Shown: positions 1 through 12,181, numbered from the stretch's first letter. The stretch is DNA of 64,000 nucleotides from Fistulifera solaris (GCA_030295235.1 AP026144.1:186001-250000); one strand, 5' to 3'. The notes: generated from the sequence alone by a model not told the origin. Made by a program: numbers and translations.

Positions 1-302
1 GCATAGATGTTTTGGATGCGTGGACGACTTTTACATGCGTTATAGCCGAAACTAAGCCAGCAGAACATCAGGACCCGGATATTTGGAAAATGCAATCGAC
101 AATCGAAGCATAATTCTAGAGCGGTACTAAGTACACTTTTTGTATACGGAGTACATGTTTTCGATAGATCACACCGCGTTGACGAGATGCACGATACATG
201 ATACATGAGGCACTTCGAGTTGAAGGGAAAGCCAGCTAACGTTGTTCTTCATCGTTGAATGATCTAAAACACGCCATTCACTCGTTGATTGCCTAGTTGA
301 AC
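1..302. other. Intergenic, upstream of E2 gene
   Basis: No open frame with recognisable protein features. It holds the presumptive promoter and 5' leader of the E2 gene that starts at 303. A TACGGAGTA word at 145-153 recurs (as its complement) in two other intergenic regions of the window. Nothing else stands out. Confidence 0.5.
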
Positions 303-838
303 ATGTCGAAACGCCTATTGAAGGTATGTGCGGGTTGTGGAGGACAAAAATGTTGAACCGCCTCGAGCGTGTCTGATTGCGTTACCTTGGTTCCTTTCTC
401 CCCTTGTTGCAGGAACGCCAAAAACTTGAGCAGACTCCGTTGAGCTACGTCAAGAACATTGATTTAGTGGGAGACGATTTATTCGTTTGGGATGTTACTC
501 TGAACGGCCCTCCGGATTCGCCATATCATGGGGGTAACTTCATTTTGCGCTTGGAGTTCCCCACTCAGTACCCTTTCAAGGCGCCGGTCCTCAAATTTCA
601 AACGCCAATTTATCATCCTTCGGTTTTGAAACAGACGGGTGAAGTATGCGGTGCTGTCCTGGGCCAATGGGGTCCTACCTTGACCGCTGAACACTGCTTG
701 CTGACAGTCTACAGCCTTCTTCAAGACCCTCAGCCAGATCATCCTCTGGAGGAAGATATTGCACAGCAGTTGGCGACTAATCGTAAAGAGTTTGAAAAAA
801 TTGCAAAAAAGATGACGAAAGAGCACGCGATGAAATAG
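303..838 (+). CDS. Ubiquitin-conjugating enzyme E2
   Basis: Two exons, 303-323 and 413-838, give 148 aa. The intron 324-412 (89 nt) has GTATGT at its 5' end and TTGTTGCAG at its 3' end, and adds MSKRLLK in front of ERQKLEQTP; without it the frame lacks the first helix. This is a minimal UBC fold of usual length: N-terminal helix, the P-x-x-x-P run in the FPTQYPFKAP stretch, then YHPSVLKQTGEVC with the catalytic Cys near residue 88. E2s accept ubiquitin or a ubiquitin-like protein from an E1 as a thioester and pass it to E3/substrate in cytosol or nucleus. The usual HPN triad reads HPS, so the Asn that stabilises the oxyanion is replaced by Ser. The subfamily is not assigned. It could serve ubiquitin or another modifier. 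Confidence 0.9.
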
Positions 839-1934
839 GTCTAAAAAGGAGACGTTTTCTACGAAAATTTTGACCGACGAGGTCGCGCCTAAGACATCAT
901 GCGTACCTTAAACTTATTTGGTTATTAAGTTTTCTCATTGATTTCAAATTGATATTTACTGTTCAATTAAACGAAAATTTGGATGTGGCGTATTTGAGCT
1001 CGTCAAGGGCTTCGAAACATGTCACATTCGCTCAACAACGACGTACTCATCCACCAGTAGCTTGGTATCCGACTGCATCGTAGCTATTGCCCAAGCCACT
1101 CTTAGCATCGCCAGTACCACGATAGAACATCGTTTGGTTTTCAGCTGAATCAAAGCATGATTTGCACAGTTAGTTACAAAATTAAGAAAAAAATCATGAC
1201 ACACACTCGTCAATTCATATCATTTTTCTTGGCAATGTGACGGTCTACAATATTCGATAGATTCGACAGTTACCACTACAAGCACTGCTCTTTTAGGATA
1301 GGGAGAATCAATAGGTACAGACAATGAGAAATAAAATCATCATCACCTAGTAAATACACATAAGGGACCAAGATCTGACAAGATCGGAACGAATAATAAC
1401 GAAAACCTAACCCTATTGTTTTTTGGCTTTCGCATCTATTTACTCATAGCTAAAACTACAGTTCTTTCTAAGTGGGCCGATGATATTGGCAAAATTGTAT
1501 ACTCGACTACTTAATCATTTAGTGTTCTTTTCGAAGCCTCGCAAATAAAAGATCACGCTGATAGTATTACTCGATCCGGTACTGGATTTCCATTGTAATC
1601 ATTCATTTAGAGGACTCAACGCACAAGAAAGCCTTCGCTCACATTTTTAGTGAGTCGCTAATTCATTTTCAGCGGAAGGAGAAAACAACCAAACTCGGAT
1701 GCACCTATTCGAAGTAAAAGTAACTGCAACCCATTGAATCCAATATTCGACGGGGAGAGATTGCGACCATTGAAAGTGACACACACTGCAGTTAGAAACA
1801 TATAACCATCGTTGCTCTGACTATTCGCATCCAGAATCTGTCTCTTGAATCGATTGTCTACCACAAACAAAGGTAGACAGTCAAAGAAAGATTTAAAAAT
1901 CGCCTCTCCGCTCAGTTATATCTTGCAGGCAGCA
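839..1934. other. Intergenic region without supported gene
   Basis: About 1.1 kb of AT-rich sequence between the E2 gene and the next plus-strand gene. Only short open frames (up to 70 codons) without motif or hydrophobic pattern are present on either strand. It probably contains the 3' end of the E2 transcript and the promoter of the 1935 gene. No RNA gene was recognised. Confidence 0.5.
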
Positions 1935-3204
1935 ATGGGTCAATGCTCAACGCTGCCTGCGGAGACTCGTCATTCTCCGTCTGGTCACGTTGCCCAACCC
2001 GCCTTTTCTCCCGTTAGCAGTATGCAGCGAGAAGACAAAAAGAAGCAGCGGCTCAGCGAAGGGGGGCCGACGTGGAAACATGGACTTCAATGCTATTGTA
2101 CCCCAACCAAGAGTAGCTCATGGCACCGTTGGCCAATTTCGTGTTCAGTCAAAGGAAGCCGACAGACAATCGAACGGTGATGACAACGAGGATAACATGG
2201 ACATCGATACGCGAGACGAGGCTCCCATAATGATTTCGGCTCTCCCAGAAGGTGCGGTAAAGACTCGTTGCTACAAGTTAAACCTGAATTCGGAAATAAC
2301 ACATGAAACAAGCCCTGCCAAGCAACAAACTTGTCTTGGACCGTTCAGTGAGCCTCCGCCATTCTTAACATACAGCTCTTCCGAAGATTCATCCCAGGAT
2401 GTAGATATGACTGAAGTGGCAATCAAAACGGCCCAAATTTTTCGAGGAATTACTGTTGGCCGTGACGGGACAATCCTTTCACAAAATGCCAGGGCTACGC
2501 GCAGCAATAGAGGCGCTAAAACAAAACGAGGTGAAAAATCTCGCCAAGCAGTGAAGATTGATAAAGCCAATGACTTGGTCGAAGAAGCTGTTATGAACGC
2601 CCTAGAGACCGATGAGCCTGTGAATATGGTTTCGCTGATCATTGTTGGAGAATACGACGACATGAAGCAGCTCGTTCGTGACGGATCGAAAAAAACTCCG
2701 CGACGCTGAAGGGCTTCCTGATGAGGCACTTTTGGCCATAAACCGACCCAGACCTGGATCATTTGTTACTAAGAATCGATCAAAAGTATCGACCTCGAGT
2801 CATTCCTCACGGAAACGAAATTCCGTCTCTCCTAACTATGTGAATGGCCAAAGGACAGCCGCTATGCAGAGTCTAGAAAACGAGCAAATCACGGTTTCGC
2901 CGCATCCGCTTTCTCCACCAAAGCTGAAGAGCCATCCACGTGATACACGGCCTGCTCGCCGTGAATACCGAGCGAATATGAGGATGCGCCTTGAAGCTTG
3001 CAGCGACTTCATGGATCCGCGACACTCGAGCATGCCAGGGCACAATGACTGGAGTCAGGCATGGAATATATGGAACTGTGTGGGAAGCGGAGCTGTAAGT
3101 CCTTTGCAGCAAACTGCCCCCAACGAAAATTTTGTGGTATACGAAGGCAGAGATGCGAGTTACGGTACTGCAAGAGAAGGGGGAGTAACGGGACGCGCTA
3201 ACTA
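1935..3204 (+). CDS. Diatom-specific conserved protein of unknown function
   Basis: I do not know its function. The start at 1935 gives MGQCST, an N-myristoylation-like beginning (Gly2, Thr6). A basic Lys/Arg stretch follows, then an acidic linker, a block around GPFSEPPPFLTYSSSE, and a charged block QNARATRSNRGAK before a conserved-looking stretch VNMVSLIIVGEYDDMKQL and GLPDEALLAINRPRPGSF. The tail is low-complexity. I recall this block order from other diatom predicted proteins, so it is probably a lineage-specific family. The frame changes twice: at the G6 run 2061-2066 and at the A7 run 2689-2695. In both places dropping one base keeps the reading going, which fits sequence error rather than gene loss. 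About 420 aa in all. Confidence 0.7.
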
Positions 3205-3317
3205 GATTCATTCCCTACTCGTCGCAGCTAGAGTTGAAAAAGCTGCTATAAAACATAAAATACACTTTGCAAAAAATTCTGATTTCTTCTTGCTGGTACA
3301 CAATTTGAAAATTGTTA

Positions 3318-5261
3318 TTAGCTTCGTTTAATTTCATCGAGCCGTTGCCTTAGTAGCTCCACTTCTCGCTCAGTTTGGGCAAATTCTTGCGAGGTCATCA
3401 TAAATCTTACCCTCGACTGCTCTAATTCTTCATGAAGTCGCCAATAGCGAAAAGAAACGTCAGTTACTTCTCGAGAGGAATTGAATTGTAATTCGGTTTC
3501 TTCGCATTGATATTTTTCACCCTTAACGCACATGGTCGTGTTCTCGGACAAATCCAGATCTTTGACGTCGATATAACATGACGCGAGTGGTATTGTCGAC
3601 ATATTAAAGTCGATATCCTTGAGATGCTCGTTAGGATGTTTCAGAAAGTCTGCGATATCCATTCGGTCAAAGTCGTCAAGGACTGCTTTCATTTCCTCAA
3701 AATGTACCTCCAAAGTGGGGTCGTTCAATTGATCAGGCATGGAGGATGGCCCCTGTTTCTCGTCAAATTGTCTGCATTTTGAGGCAACTTCGTTCTTTCT
3801 TTGGCGAGGAGACGTCCTCTTAGAAGGCGGGCTTCTGCATGATCTTTCCTTGTCATTGTTCTCAGCTACCAGACTTTCTTGGGCGGTCCGTCTCTCTTGT
3901 CTCTCTTCCTTGGGAGAAGAAGGCGGAGAAAAAGCAACTTCCACCATCTGAGTTGCTAGAGTTTCCTTCAACGAACACCGACTTGGTTTCTCACGGGAAG
4001 ACGAGCGTGTGAACAGTCTCAGCTCCTTCTCCGTCTGTATATACTTTTCTTCCTTTGGTGTTCGGCTCAACTTGGCTTCTTCGCTTTCAACGAGTGTTTC
4101 TGTACGTTTGGGGACCGTACCAAGTATATGTTGTTCTTCTTTGGATGGGCCGCTATGTTCATCGGTTTTGTCTTCGGTAGAATCAAACGCGCAAGGAAAT
4201 TCGGTTACAGTCAAGAAAAGTGTTTCCTCTTCTTCTTCTATCCTAGCGCTGTGAGCAATCAAGTCTTCCTTACTTCTTTCGGATGGGTGTGACATTGTTT
4301 TGTAAATTGGGTCAGTTTCCGCTTGAGTGCTCGGCAGATCAAGTGAATCGGAAACGTCCGTAGACTCGTTATCTGATGAGGAGTCACTCATTCGGTAATG
4401 ATCATTACTCCGCCTTTTAGAATCATGAGCGAATTCTTTTGACTGCACCGCCTGGCAAATAACTTCAGGAACAAATTCGCCCAGGTTAAGCTGATTGAAC
4501 GAATCCTGCAATTCCGAAGAATGGACTACTTGAATCGTCGCTGTTACTTTCGTTTTCAAGCTGTCATGGGCGATGGTATCGACTCGCGAGTTTTCCTTCG
4601 CCTTTCGAGTTTTTTTTAACAAATGATTTGAGAAGCGTCTTACTTTTCGGCGGAGAATCGATTTCTGGTTTAACTGCCGTTGCGGAGTTTTGACTTTGCT
4701 GTGATTCCGCAACGGCAGCGAAATTGACCTTGATTTCCCCTATGTGTTTTACTTTGCTACTGCCCTTTGGACTCCGCTCCACAGGTTTTACTGCCCCAAA
4801 AATCTCTCCGAAATGGTTCTCTTCACGAAGCTTTTCTTTGGCGAACAGGGTTTCTCTCCTGCCGCTATCGGCGTCCCCCCGCGTAATTTTTCTCGAATGG
4901 TGCGGCGAGGAGACACATTCTTGTCCCGATCGATGTGAGATACACGACCTCTCTGTGTTGTTTTGGGGGATTCAGGATGATCATGATGATCAGATCCGTC
5001 GATGTAAATGTCGTATGTTTCTTCTATTTGTGTTGTTGCAGTTTTAGAAGTATTTTGGTTTGACACCGCTGCAGCGTCTAAAGAGATTCCACTGCATTCC
5101 TCCGCTGAATCGCTCGCTGGCTGCTCCTCTTCCGGATCGTTATCATTTAGAATGCCGTCGATTGAACCATCCAGCTTCGAACTGCTGTGCAACAAGCTTC
5201 GGTCATCCTCGGCCTTGCCGAAAATGTTCATAAAATTCGGTTTCTTCCGAAAGCGCGACAT
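3318..5261 (-). CDS. Ser/Lys-rich protein with C-terminal coiled coil, unknown
   Basis: Not recognised. It is read leftwards from ATG at 5261 (MSRFRKKPNF) to the stop at 3318, about 645 aa. Most of it is disordered: acidic and Ser-rich stretches alternate with Lys/Arg-rich ones, and proline-directed SP sites occur (SPRR, SPKK, SPPSSPKEE). The last ~60 residues form a likely coiled coil ending in REVELLRQRLDEIKRS. Two frame changes interrupt it: a missing base near 4794-4802 (a C4A5 stretch on the plus strand) and an extra base in the T8 run 4610-4617. Reading across both gives one continuous charged protein, so I treat the three open segments as one gene. No intron signals explain the changes. 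It could be a cytoskeletal or nuclear scaffold, but nothing shows that. Confidence 0.65.
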
Positions 5262-5834
5262 GATGCTAGCAAACTATCTTCGCACTATAGAAGAATCCAT
5301 TTAGGTTTTCCTCACTTCGCGACAGATGCTTTTATGAAAAGAGGATGTGTTCGACAGCACCATGTGAATGCACTTTTAGGATCAAGAAGAATGCACTTTG
5401 GTGTTTATTTATTGTTTGTCCTCTCGAGCTCCGCCGCTCAATCAGATATCTAAATGTAAAACGTCTATGTACAGGAACAATTATCAGTTTTGTACGGAGT
5501 CCCTTTACGACGATATGACTTTGTTCAGATACGAATCGAAATTGAGTCACAGGTCACGGTCACTCTGATCAAGTTTACTAATTGGAAAAGTTCCTACTTC
5601 TGTCGCATTCTGTTCCCTTCCAGCTTTTATTGGGAACACCTCAACAAAGGAACAAGGAAATTCAAAGTGAATGCGATAGAAATAAATGAGAGATCATAAA
5701 GCTCGCGGGCATCATGGCGAAAAGAAAACGTGCAATTTGTTTATTATTCTCATTTGAAAGCGAAAAGTCTATTGCGCAGGGGTCAGCAAGTCTCGCAAGC
5801 CAATAGTTCCATTTACGGCTACATAATTTAAAGC
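5262..5834. other. Divergent intergenic region
   Basis: About 570 bp between a minus-strand gene starting at 5261 and a plus-strand gene starting at 5835, so it should hold both promoters. No coding or RNA gene is supported. A TACGGAGT word, close to the TACGGAGTA seen elsewhere, occurs near 5495. Confidence 0.5.
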
Positions 5835-6311
5835 ATGGAGGTAGAGAGTCGCTGTGATGCAAGCAGCGAAGATACCGCTTTCGGATCCGACGGCCCGGTA
5901 ATTCTGTACGAGTTCATTGGATTAGACGTGCTGGGGGAATGCGATAACACCGATGGATACGGAAGTGACTCATCTTACTGCTCCTACTGCAACGACTCGG
6001 TGAAACTATCCAAAGTCCCGAAGAAAGTGGTCCAGCAGCGAGAACGGCGGCGCTCGTCCATGAACGGAGGCGTTCGTTACTCCGCTTCGGCTACGGGCGA
6101 GATGCCGAGATCTGCCTCTGTCGACGAGATGATGCGCTGGCTTAATATGGGCAGCGACAACATCAATGTGCAATCCAATTTCAGTCTTGCAGTGACGAAA
6201 TTGACTCCACTCAAGAGTTTCGACGGAAGCGGCGGGCAGTTGACTCGCTCCTTTTCGAACGAGGTGCTATCTTCCCAGGCTGTCGCGGGAGGTGCCGGCC
6301 GAGCCGCTTAG
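5835..6311 (+). CDS. Small Ser-rich hypothetical protein
   Basis: A single intact frame of 158 aa from ATG 5835. An acidic N-terminus with a Cys pair in YCSYC is followed by a basic patch VVQQRERRRSSMNGG that looks like a basophilic kinase site, then DEMMRWLNMG and a Ser-rich tail ending in GGAGRAA. No membrane segment, signal peptide or known domain. Codon use matches its neighbours and it lies in a plausible slot between divergent promoters, so it is probably expressed. The function is unknown. Confidence 0.55.
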   Translation: MEVESRCDASSEDTAFGSDGPVILYEFIGLDVLGECDNTDGYGSDSSYCSYCNDSVKLSKVPKKVVQQRERRRSSMNGGVRYSASATGEMPRSASVDEMMRWLNMGSDNINVQSNFSLAVTKLTPLKSFDGSGGQLTRSFSNEVLSSQAVAGGAGRAA

Positions 6312-6474
6312 ATGTGAATCATTTCAAATTTTTCCTGTGATTCCAGGTACTCATCGCTCATCGCTACTCAAGATATCTACTGCAGAAACCCCTAAAAATA
6401 TGAATAGGTTTCAATTATTATAGTAATAGATAGTTGAAATGCTTCTCCAACGACTTGCTTAGGCTGAATTACTC

Positions 6475-9080
6475 ATGACTAGATTTGGTCGTGAGTCAAG
6501 CGAGCTTTTCCGCGTCACAAGTACCGGTACGAGTTTTCTAGAAACGATCTTGTTTTGCATCTTGTTTGCACTTTCTCCTTCACGCGTCCTCGCGGTCCTC
6601 TTCGTTCGATTACAACACTGTTTCGTCACAACAAAAGGAAAGAAAGCGGAAGCATTTGACTATTCTGGAAATCAAAAGGAGCAAGGGGGTCTTTCACCAT
6701 GCACCAATGATTACGAGAGAGATTCAAGAAAACAGTGTCGCGGCGCCAGATTCCGAGAACGTCGAAACTCCGCACGGCATTGTCATCGATGAATGGTCGT
6801 CGGCTTTTACGATTGCTTCCAGTAAGAATTCCTCGTGGCCCGTATCCAGCAGTTGTCGTCAAGCTCTGCATCTTTTCCTTCTTTCGAGGGACTATGACGC
6901 GCTGGCAGCCCTATCGATTGCTGTCGAAGCTTCAAGTCACCCTTCCGGCTTGACTTCGTTGCAGTCGCAACCATGGGTATACAGTGGCGGGGGATTGGGA
7001 AATAAAGACGAGTGCTTGTCGATCCAGTTTAATGAACACGATAAAATTCCATTTCATAGCTGTTTTTCGGGCTTGGCGACGAATCGCGCAGCCAGCTTGC
7101 CGTTTGCGAGCCTTTGTATACCGGCGAATTGCACGGCCCTGGATTTGGCCTCGCATCAAATGCTTCCAATACTGCAGCATTATCTCGTATATCCCCAAAC
7201 GACAAAGTGGTTGCAGGATTCTCAGCAACTCAGAGATGAATACGTCACAGTAGTGGAGCGAGTTCATGATATTAATAGCTTTCTGGGGACTGGGTGGGTC
7301 TGCGGGGAGTTCCAAATGCCTTGGAATCCTCTGGCTGTTGCACCGTTCGCCTTCTTATGTATATTGCTATTGCTTTGTGTGGCACGCGCGACTTGGAAGA
7401 GGCACAGTATGGGCAATGAAACATCGGTGTATCGCAGCGGTGAGCTAAGCCGTCTCATCGTGAAAACGAAAAGCTTTGAAACTGGAAATGAAGAAGACGA
7501 GATTCGTGATACCGAGGATGCAGAAACCACTACGATGCTAACGCATTATAATGCCACTCCGCATCATTGCGCCAAACGTGTGATGACACCGTCAACGACG
7601 AGTGAATACAGCATTGATTCCAGCGAGCAAAATGACAATGAATGCATGGATACAGACGCCCTTTCCCAGACCCGTCATGATCATTTTCATTGGCACTGGT
7701 CGTGCGCTTTTGACTTGAAATCAAACTTGCAGAAACTTGTTTCCGTACGTGATGACCGCACCAATTGCTTGGATGGTCTCAGAGTCGGTAGTTTATTATG
7801 GATTCTGCTCGGTCATGTCATGGCCATTGAAAGTAGTACCGGTGCCGGCTACTCCAACCCTGCAGCCTTTTTACCACCTAGCGGCTGGACCACAACCATC
7901 ACCGGGCAGTTACTCTTTAGTTCGCGGATGGCTGTTGACACCTTCTTTTGTATTAGCGGATTTCTCCTAGTTCATAATCTCGATCGGAAAATGAATTGGG
8001 GCAAGCAAAACTGGGGAACGGTCGTTTGTGGCATATACCCCATATTTATTATTTCACGTGCTGTGCGAATACTACCCATTTATTCGTTCTGCTTATGGTT
8101 TTACATGTTTATAGCTCCGCATCTCGGCAGCGGCCCCTTCTGGTATCAGTGGCAAGGGCTGTTGATGCCTTGTCAAGGTTTCCATTGGGTCCGCAATCTG
8201 CTCTTTTCGAACAATTTGATTGATGGACCTATTACTGAAACCTGCTTCTACCACTCTTGGTATCTAGCTGTTGATATGCAGTTGTACGCTTTCTGCTCGC
8301 TCTTATTGCTGGGTACGTACAATCATGATTCACATCGATACTACAGATATCGAGTACAGATGATTGCGGCTCTTTTCATGGTATCATTTTGGTGGACGGC
8401 ATATTGCACGTGGACTCGGGGATGGAGTATAAACACTTTCGATGGTGTTGCAGTTGTACGATACGACGTCGAGGGATATGCGAATCCGCTGGTCCGTGCG
8501 CAGTCTTATCTTGCAGGCATGATGGTTGCGTGCTGCGTGTCGGTCAATGGCAGCGGGAATCAGACCATCAACAGGAGTCGTCGGCGGAACATTTTACTTC
8601 TAGTGGCTCTCGCGGTGATGACTTTTGTGGTATTTATCACTGCTGCTGGAGCGTACGCTCAGCGACCTTGTCAGTACAATGAATGGCCCCGCCACGGACG
8701 ATGTGGATCGACTTGGTCGCCCTTCGTCACGTTCCTTTACACCGCATTCAGCAGAACGATGTGGATTACTGGATTGTGTGTTGTCATTTATTCATGCATC
8801 ACCGACATCTCTTTTCACGATGAAAGCAATATGGTCACTTCATTCTTGTCCTGGAAGGTATGGACCTTTCTTTCTAATTTATCTTTCGGGGCATACTTGA
8901 TACATCCTATTGTAATATTCATCTGGCAACTAGGGGGGGCGACAAAAGGCAATCTTTAGCTTGCTCTCTTTCAGCTTGACTAACTTCAGCATCGCGGTTG
9001 TTAGTTTCGTTGCCTCTCTTATCGTGGCTCTACTTGTCGAATTGCCCGCTGCGCAATTATGGCAAAGGTTAATCTCGTAG
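6475..9080 (+). CDS. Acyltransferase 3 (NRF-6/OAC-like) membrane protein
   Basis: A membrane O-acyltransferase-like protein of ~868 aa. Residues ~20-40 from ATG 6475 are hydrophobic (ILFCILFALSPSRVLA), a likely signal peptide. A Cys-containing N-terminal region and one membrane segment near 7320-7390 follow. The acyltransferase-3 domain starts at CLDGLRVGSLLWILLGH, with the typical D-G-L-R and H, and continues through about ten membrane segments including FFCISGFLLVHNL and the FGAYLIHPIVI stretch. The family moves acyl groups on lipids or sugars, as in nematode NRF-6 proteins. Breaks: an extra G in the G7 run 8933-8939 gives a false stop; past it the last membrane segment and the VELP ending continue to TAG at 9080. 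A second extra G at 6685-6689 is needed to join the signal peptide; that join is less sure, and an internal start is possible. Confidence 0.82.
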
Positions 9081-9228
9081 TGCGCAACACGATCTACAAA
9101 GAGGCTCAAGTTTCTCTCACGTTAAGCATGCTCGTTGAATAAAAATAGGTGAAGCAGCATCTCTTAATTACCAACACGATTTGAGTGCTAAATGTCCAGC
9201 ATTTATTACTTCGATATGATATAAGTGA

Positions 9229-10206
9229 TCATTGTTCGCAATCGGGAACGATAGTGCGTTTCCGTTGAAGGACGGGCAACGATCTCCCTTCTTTCTTCGT
9301 CGGCAGACTTGCAGTCTTTCGGTCGTTAGATGATTCTTTGGCGTATTTACGATTGTTCAAAATGATCAATTGGTTGTCAATTGCCTGGATTTCCTGCTTG
9401 AGTGTCCGAATGTTTGACTCTAGCTGACGTTGCGCCTGTTTGATCGATTGTTTGTACGGGGGCGATATACGGGCAATCTCCGCCAACAGATTATGATTCT
9501 CAGCACGTATCTTGGCTGCTCTTTCTATATCTTTCTTGGTATCTTTTTGGACCCGCTCCATTGCTGCTAAGCATTTCTTGATTCCGGCTTCTAAACGTTC
9601 GATTTCTTCCTCTTGCTTTTCGGCTTCGGACTTTTCCGCCTCATGGATACATATATTTATCATGTGCATACTCAAATCATCCACTCGAAGCTTACTTATG
9701 CGAGTAGGTGTTACCGTCTTCTTTTCAGTCCGAAATTGAATTCTCCGTTCTTTGGGTCTCATTTGTGCAATGCCCAACTTGTGTTCTTGAATCTGTTTCA
9801 GTGTTTCCGGCCCAATCCGCTCTTCTTTCTCTAGTTTCGCGCTATCATTCAGTGACCTTTCGGAAAGTGCTCCTTTGATAGATTCCAACATTCTCTTTCG
9901 CGTTTTGGGTGTGGTCGATTGCAGAAATCTCCTTGGGCTTATTTTGCCATCGGAGCGTCCCGTCGGAGACCGCAACGACCCGAAGGAGAGCGATTGAAAG
10001 GAACCATCATTGTGATTACTCATGTTATATTGCCGTACTCGCTTGTGTCCTCGCGGATAGCGTACATTGCATCGGGTAGGACTGTTTTTGGGCGACTGCA
10101 GATGCGACAAACTCAATGTGCTCGTCGATTCACCGAACACGGCTTCACTCGAAGCCACCGAGAACATTGATGAGTCGACTAATTTGCTTCTGTGACGATC
10201 TAGCAT
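9229..10206 (-). CDS. Coiled-coil protein, unknown
   Basis: One intact frame of 325 aa starting at ATG 10206. The first ~110 residues are Ser- and Arg-rich with SP sites (SPKNSPTR, LRSPTGR). From about residue 165 to 290 a long Glu/Lys/Leu-rich helix with heptad character (EEEIERLEAGIKKCL, LESNIRTLKQEIQAID) predicts a coiled coil. A basic tail ends in RKRTIVPDCEQ. No enzyme motif. It faces the kinase gene across a 600 bp divergent gap. A structural or scaffolding role is possible but not shown. Confidence 0.65.
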   Translation of the reverse strand: MLDRHRSKLVDSSMFSVASSEAVFGESTSTLSLSHLQSPKNSPTRCNVRYPRGHKRVRQYNMSNHNDGSFQSLSFGSLRSPTGRSDGKISPRRFLQSTTPKTRKRMLESIKGALSERSLNDSAKLEKEERIGPETLKQIQEHKLGIAQMRPKERRIQFRTEKKTVTPTRISKLRVDDLSMHMINICIHEAEKSEAEKQEEEIERLEAGIKKCLAAMERVQKDTKKDIERAAKIRAENHNLLAEIARISPPYKQSIKQAQRQLESNIRTLKQEIQAIDNQLIILNNRKYAKESSNDRKTASLPTKKEGRSLPVLQRKRTIVPDCEQ

Positions 10207-10811
10207 GATTGTGAAAGAAAGCTATCGTCACCCGGGTATTAGTAATGGAGAAACAAATATAGTTCATTTCAAGTTGTTTGTTGTGTTTCACAAGATTTTG
10301 CAAATGCGGGTTTACGAGCTCATTTCAAGCCAAAAAAGACCGTGCGGGAAACCAGAGAGAAGGAGTTTTTGGACTCTTTGGGTGAAAGATAAGCCCCCAA
10401 GATTGTCAGTCTTACTGGACACGGGAACCGTTCCACTTCTTCGGTTATAGTGCTGAAAAGCGAGCATCTGATATAGGCTGGATAGGTTCAGTACTCTTGT
10501 TTCTTGTCCTCATCAAATAATATACACTGCAGACGGGAACCTTTTTCTTCTTTCCACGTTAGTGTCGGAAGTGTGAACAGAAAAGTACATCAGTTTTCCG
10601 TTGAAATCGGCGAGCGATCCGGAGTATGCGGAGTCTTGCCGTACCCCAAGGCCGCCAAACGGAACATGAGAGGAGTTTTCTTTTCGTGTCTCTCGGCTTT
10701 CTTGATCTTGGCGACATCTCAGGAATATACAAAAGTATTGTCTCGAAACTACGTCGTTGGCACTGCTTTGAACAACCGTTTTCATCCCCAACCGCTGAAG
10801 AATTATACACA
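10207..10811. other. Divergent intergenic region and 5' leader
   Basis: About 600 bp between the coiled-coil gene (minus) and the kinase gene (plus). An open frame from 10504 runs into the kinase first exon in another frame and includes a hydrophobic stretch, but it has no support as a gene. Presumptive promoters of both neighbours lie here. Confidence 0.45.
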
Positions 10812-12023
10812 ATGGGATGCGGAGGTTCCAAAGAAACGGGGGCGGTTGCTCCCAGTAAAAAGAGTGCCCCTCCATCCGAGGTAGGTCACTTACGATAGAT
10901 GCATTCGATGAACAGATAATGATATCCTCCGGAATCATTTTCTTATCGTGTTTCGTACCTTATCTTCTCCCGTTTTAGTCCAAAGATCAAGCAACAGGTA
11001 CTAATTTTGGCAAACAATACCGTCTGGGAAAAGAGGTACGTGTTTGTAAGAGCAAGCGTCTCGGTATCTTTCTGCAGCACAATCATCCTGACACAACAAC
11101 AATAGCTGGGCTCGGGAGCCTTTTCGACAGTTAAAGAAGGATTTCATAAAGAAACAAAGGCAGAGTATGCAGTGAAAATTGTGACAAAGTCCAAATTGAC
11201 CTATGAGGATGAAGCCGCCCTCAAAGATGAAATTTCGGTGCTCAAGGAACTGAACCATCCCAACATTATTCGGCTGTACGATGTCTTTGAAGAGAAGGAC
11301 TACTACTTTTTAGTCACGGAAAAAATGATGGGAGGGGAGCTCTTTGATCGAATCGTTCAGAAATCATATTACAATGAAAAAGAGGCTCGTGATACGGCAC
11401 TAGTGCTCTTTCAGGCGATCAGCTACTGCCATCAGAAGAAGATAGCACACCGCGACCTTAAACCGGAGAACCTTTTGCTGACATCCACCGACAGTGATTC
11501 CAATATTAAGATTGCTGATTTTGGGTTCGCGAAAAAGTGTCCCAAGCCGAATAGCTTGACGACACAATGCGGAACGCCTGGATACGTCGCTCCGGAAATT
11601 TTGGAAGGTACGCCGTACGATATGCAAGCAGATATGTGGAGTTTGGGTGTCATAGTGTACATCATTTTAGGCGGCTATCCGCCGTTTATGGAGCAGAATC
11701 AAAGGGAGCTTTTCCGTAAGATTCGAAAAGGGCAATATCAATTCCATGTCGAATATTGGGGACAAGTATCAGAAGATGCCAAAGATTTGATTCGATCTCT
11801 TCTCGTTGTGAAGCCCAGTGCGCGGTATACCGCCACACATGCACTCAACAACAAATGGATCACCGGCGATGCCAACTCATTGAAAGAGCACGATCTTGCT
11901 GATAATCTCAAGAAGTTGAAGGCGTTCAACGCCAAACGCAAAATGAAGGCAGCTGTCAAGGCAGTAATGGCGACGCAGAAACTGAACTCTTTGGGGGTCA
12001 ACTTGAAGGAGATGTTGGATTGA
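10812..12023 (+). CDS. Calcium/calmodulin-dependent protein kinase (CaMK1-like)
   Basis: Three exons, 10812-10880, 10979-11035 and 11106-12023, give 347 aa. The introns are 10881-10978 (GTAGGT...TTTTAG) and 11036-11105 (GTACGT...AATAG), both phase 0. The protein starts MGCGGSK, an N-myristoylation and possible palmitoylation signal, so membrane attachment is likely. Kinase landmarks: LGSGAFSTVKEG (43-54), Lys66 in AEYAVKIV, HRDLKPEN (157-164), DFG at 180, GTPGYVAPEIL and DMWSLGVIVYIILGGYPPF. The tail KRKMKAAVKAVMATQKL is basic and amphipathic, suiting a calmodulin-binding or autoinhibitory helix. No EF hands follow, so it is not a CDPK. It phosphorylates Ser/Thr in response to calcium, by family inference. 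The frame is intact. Confidence 0.93.
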
Positions 12024-12181
12024 AAGGCTGTTTCATGTGGTCTAGACTAAATTTAGTTTTGTTGAAGATTCATTATCGCTCCATTCTTGTTATTTTCAGC
12101 ACCGCCGCCGGATGCGACTTTTCTTTTCGAATCGAGAAATAGACAAAGCAACGATAGATATCTTCATTTTATTTGCTTATT

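Noticed and set aside
2689-2695. Programmed ribosomal frameshift at A7
   Set aside because: Similar breaks occur at G, T, A and C runs in both directions in unrelated genes, so no common slippery signal exists.
10504-10884. 126-codon frame with a hydrophobic stretch upstream of the kinase
   Set aside because: It overlaps the kinase first exon in another frame; the kinase frame has splice sites and MGCGGSK. It is most likely 5' leader.
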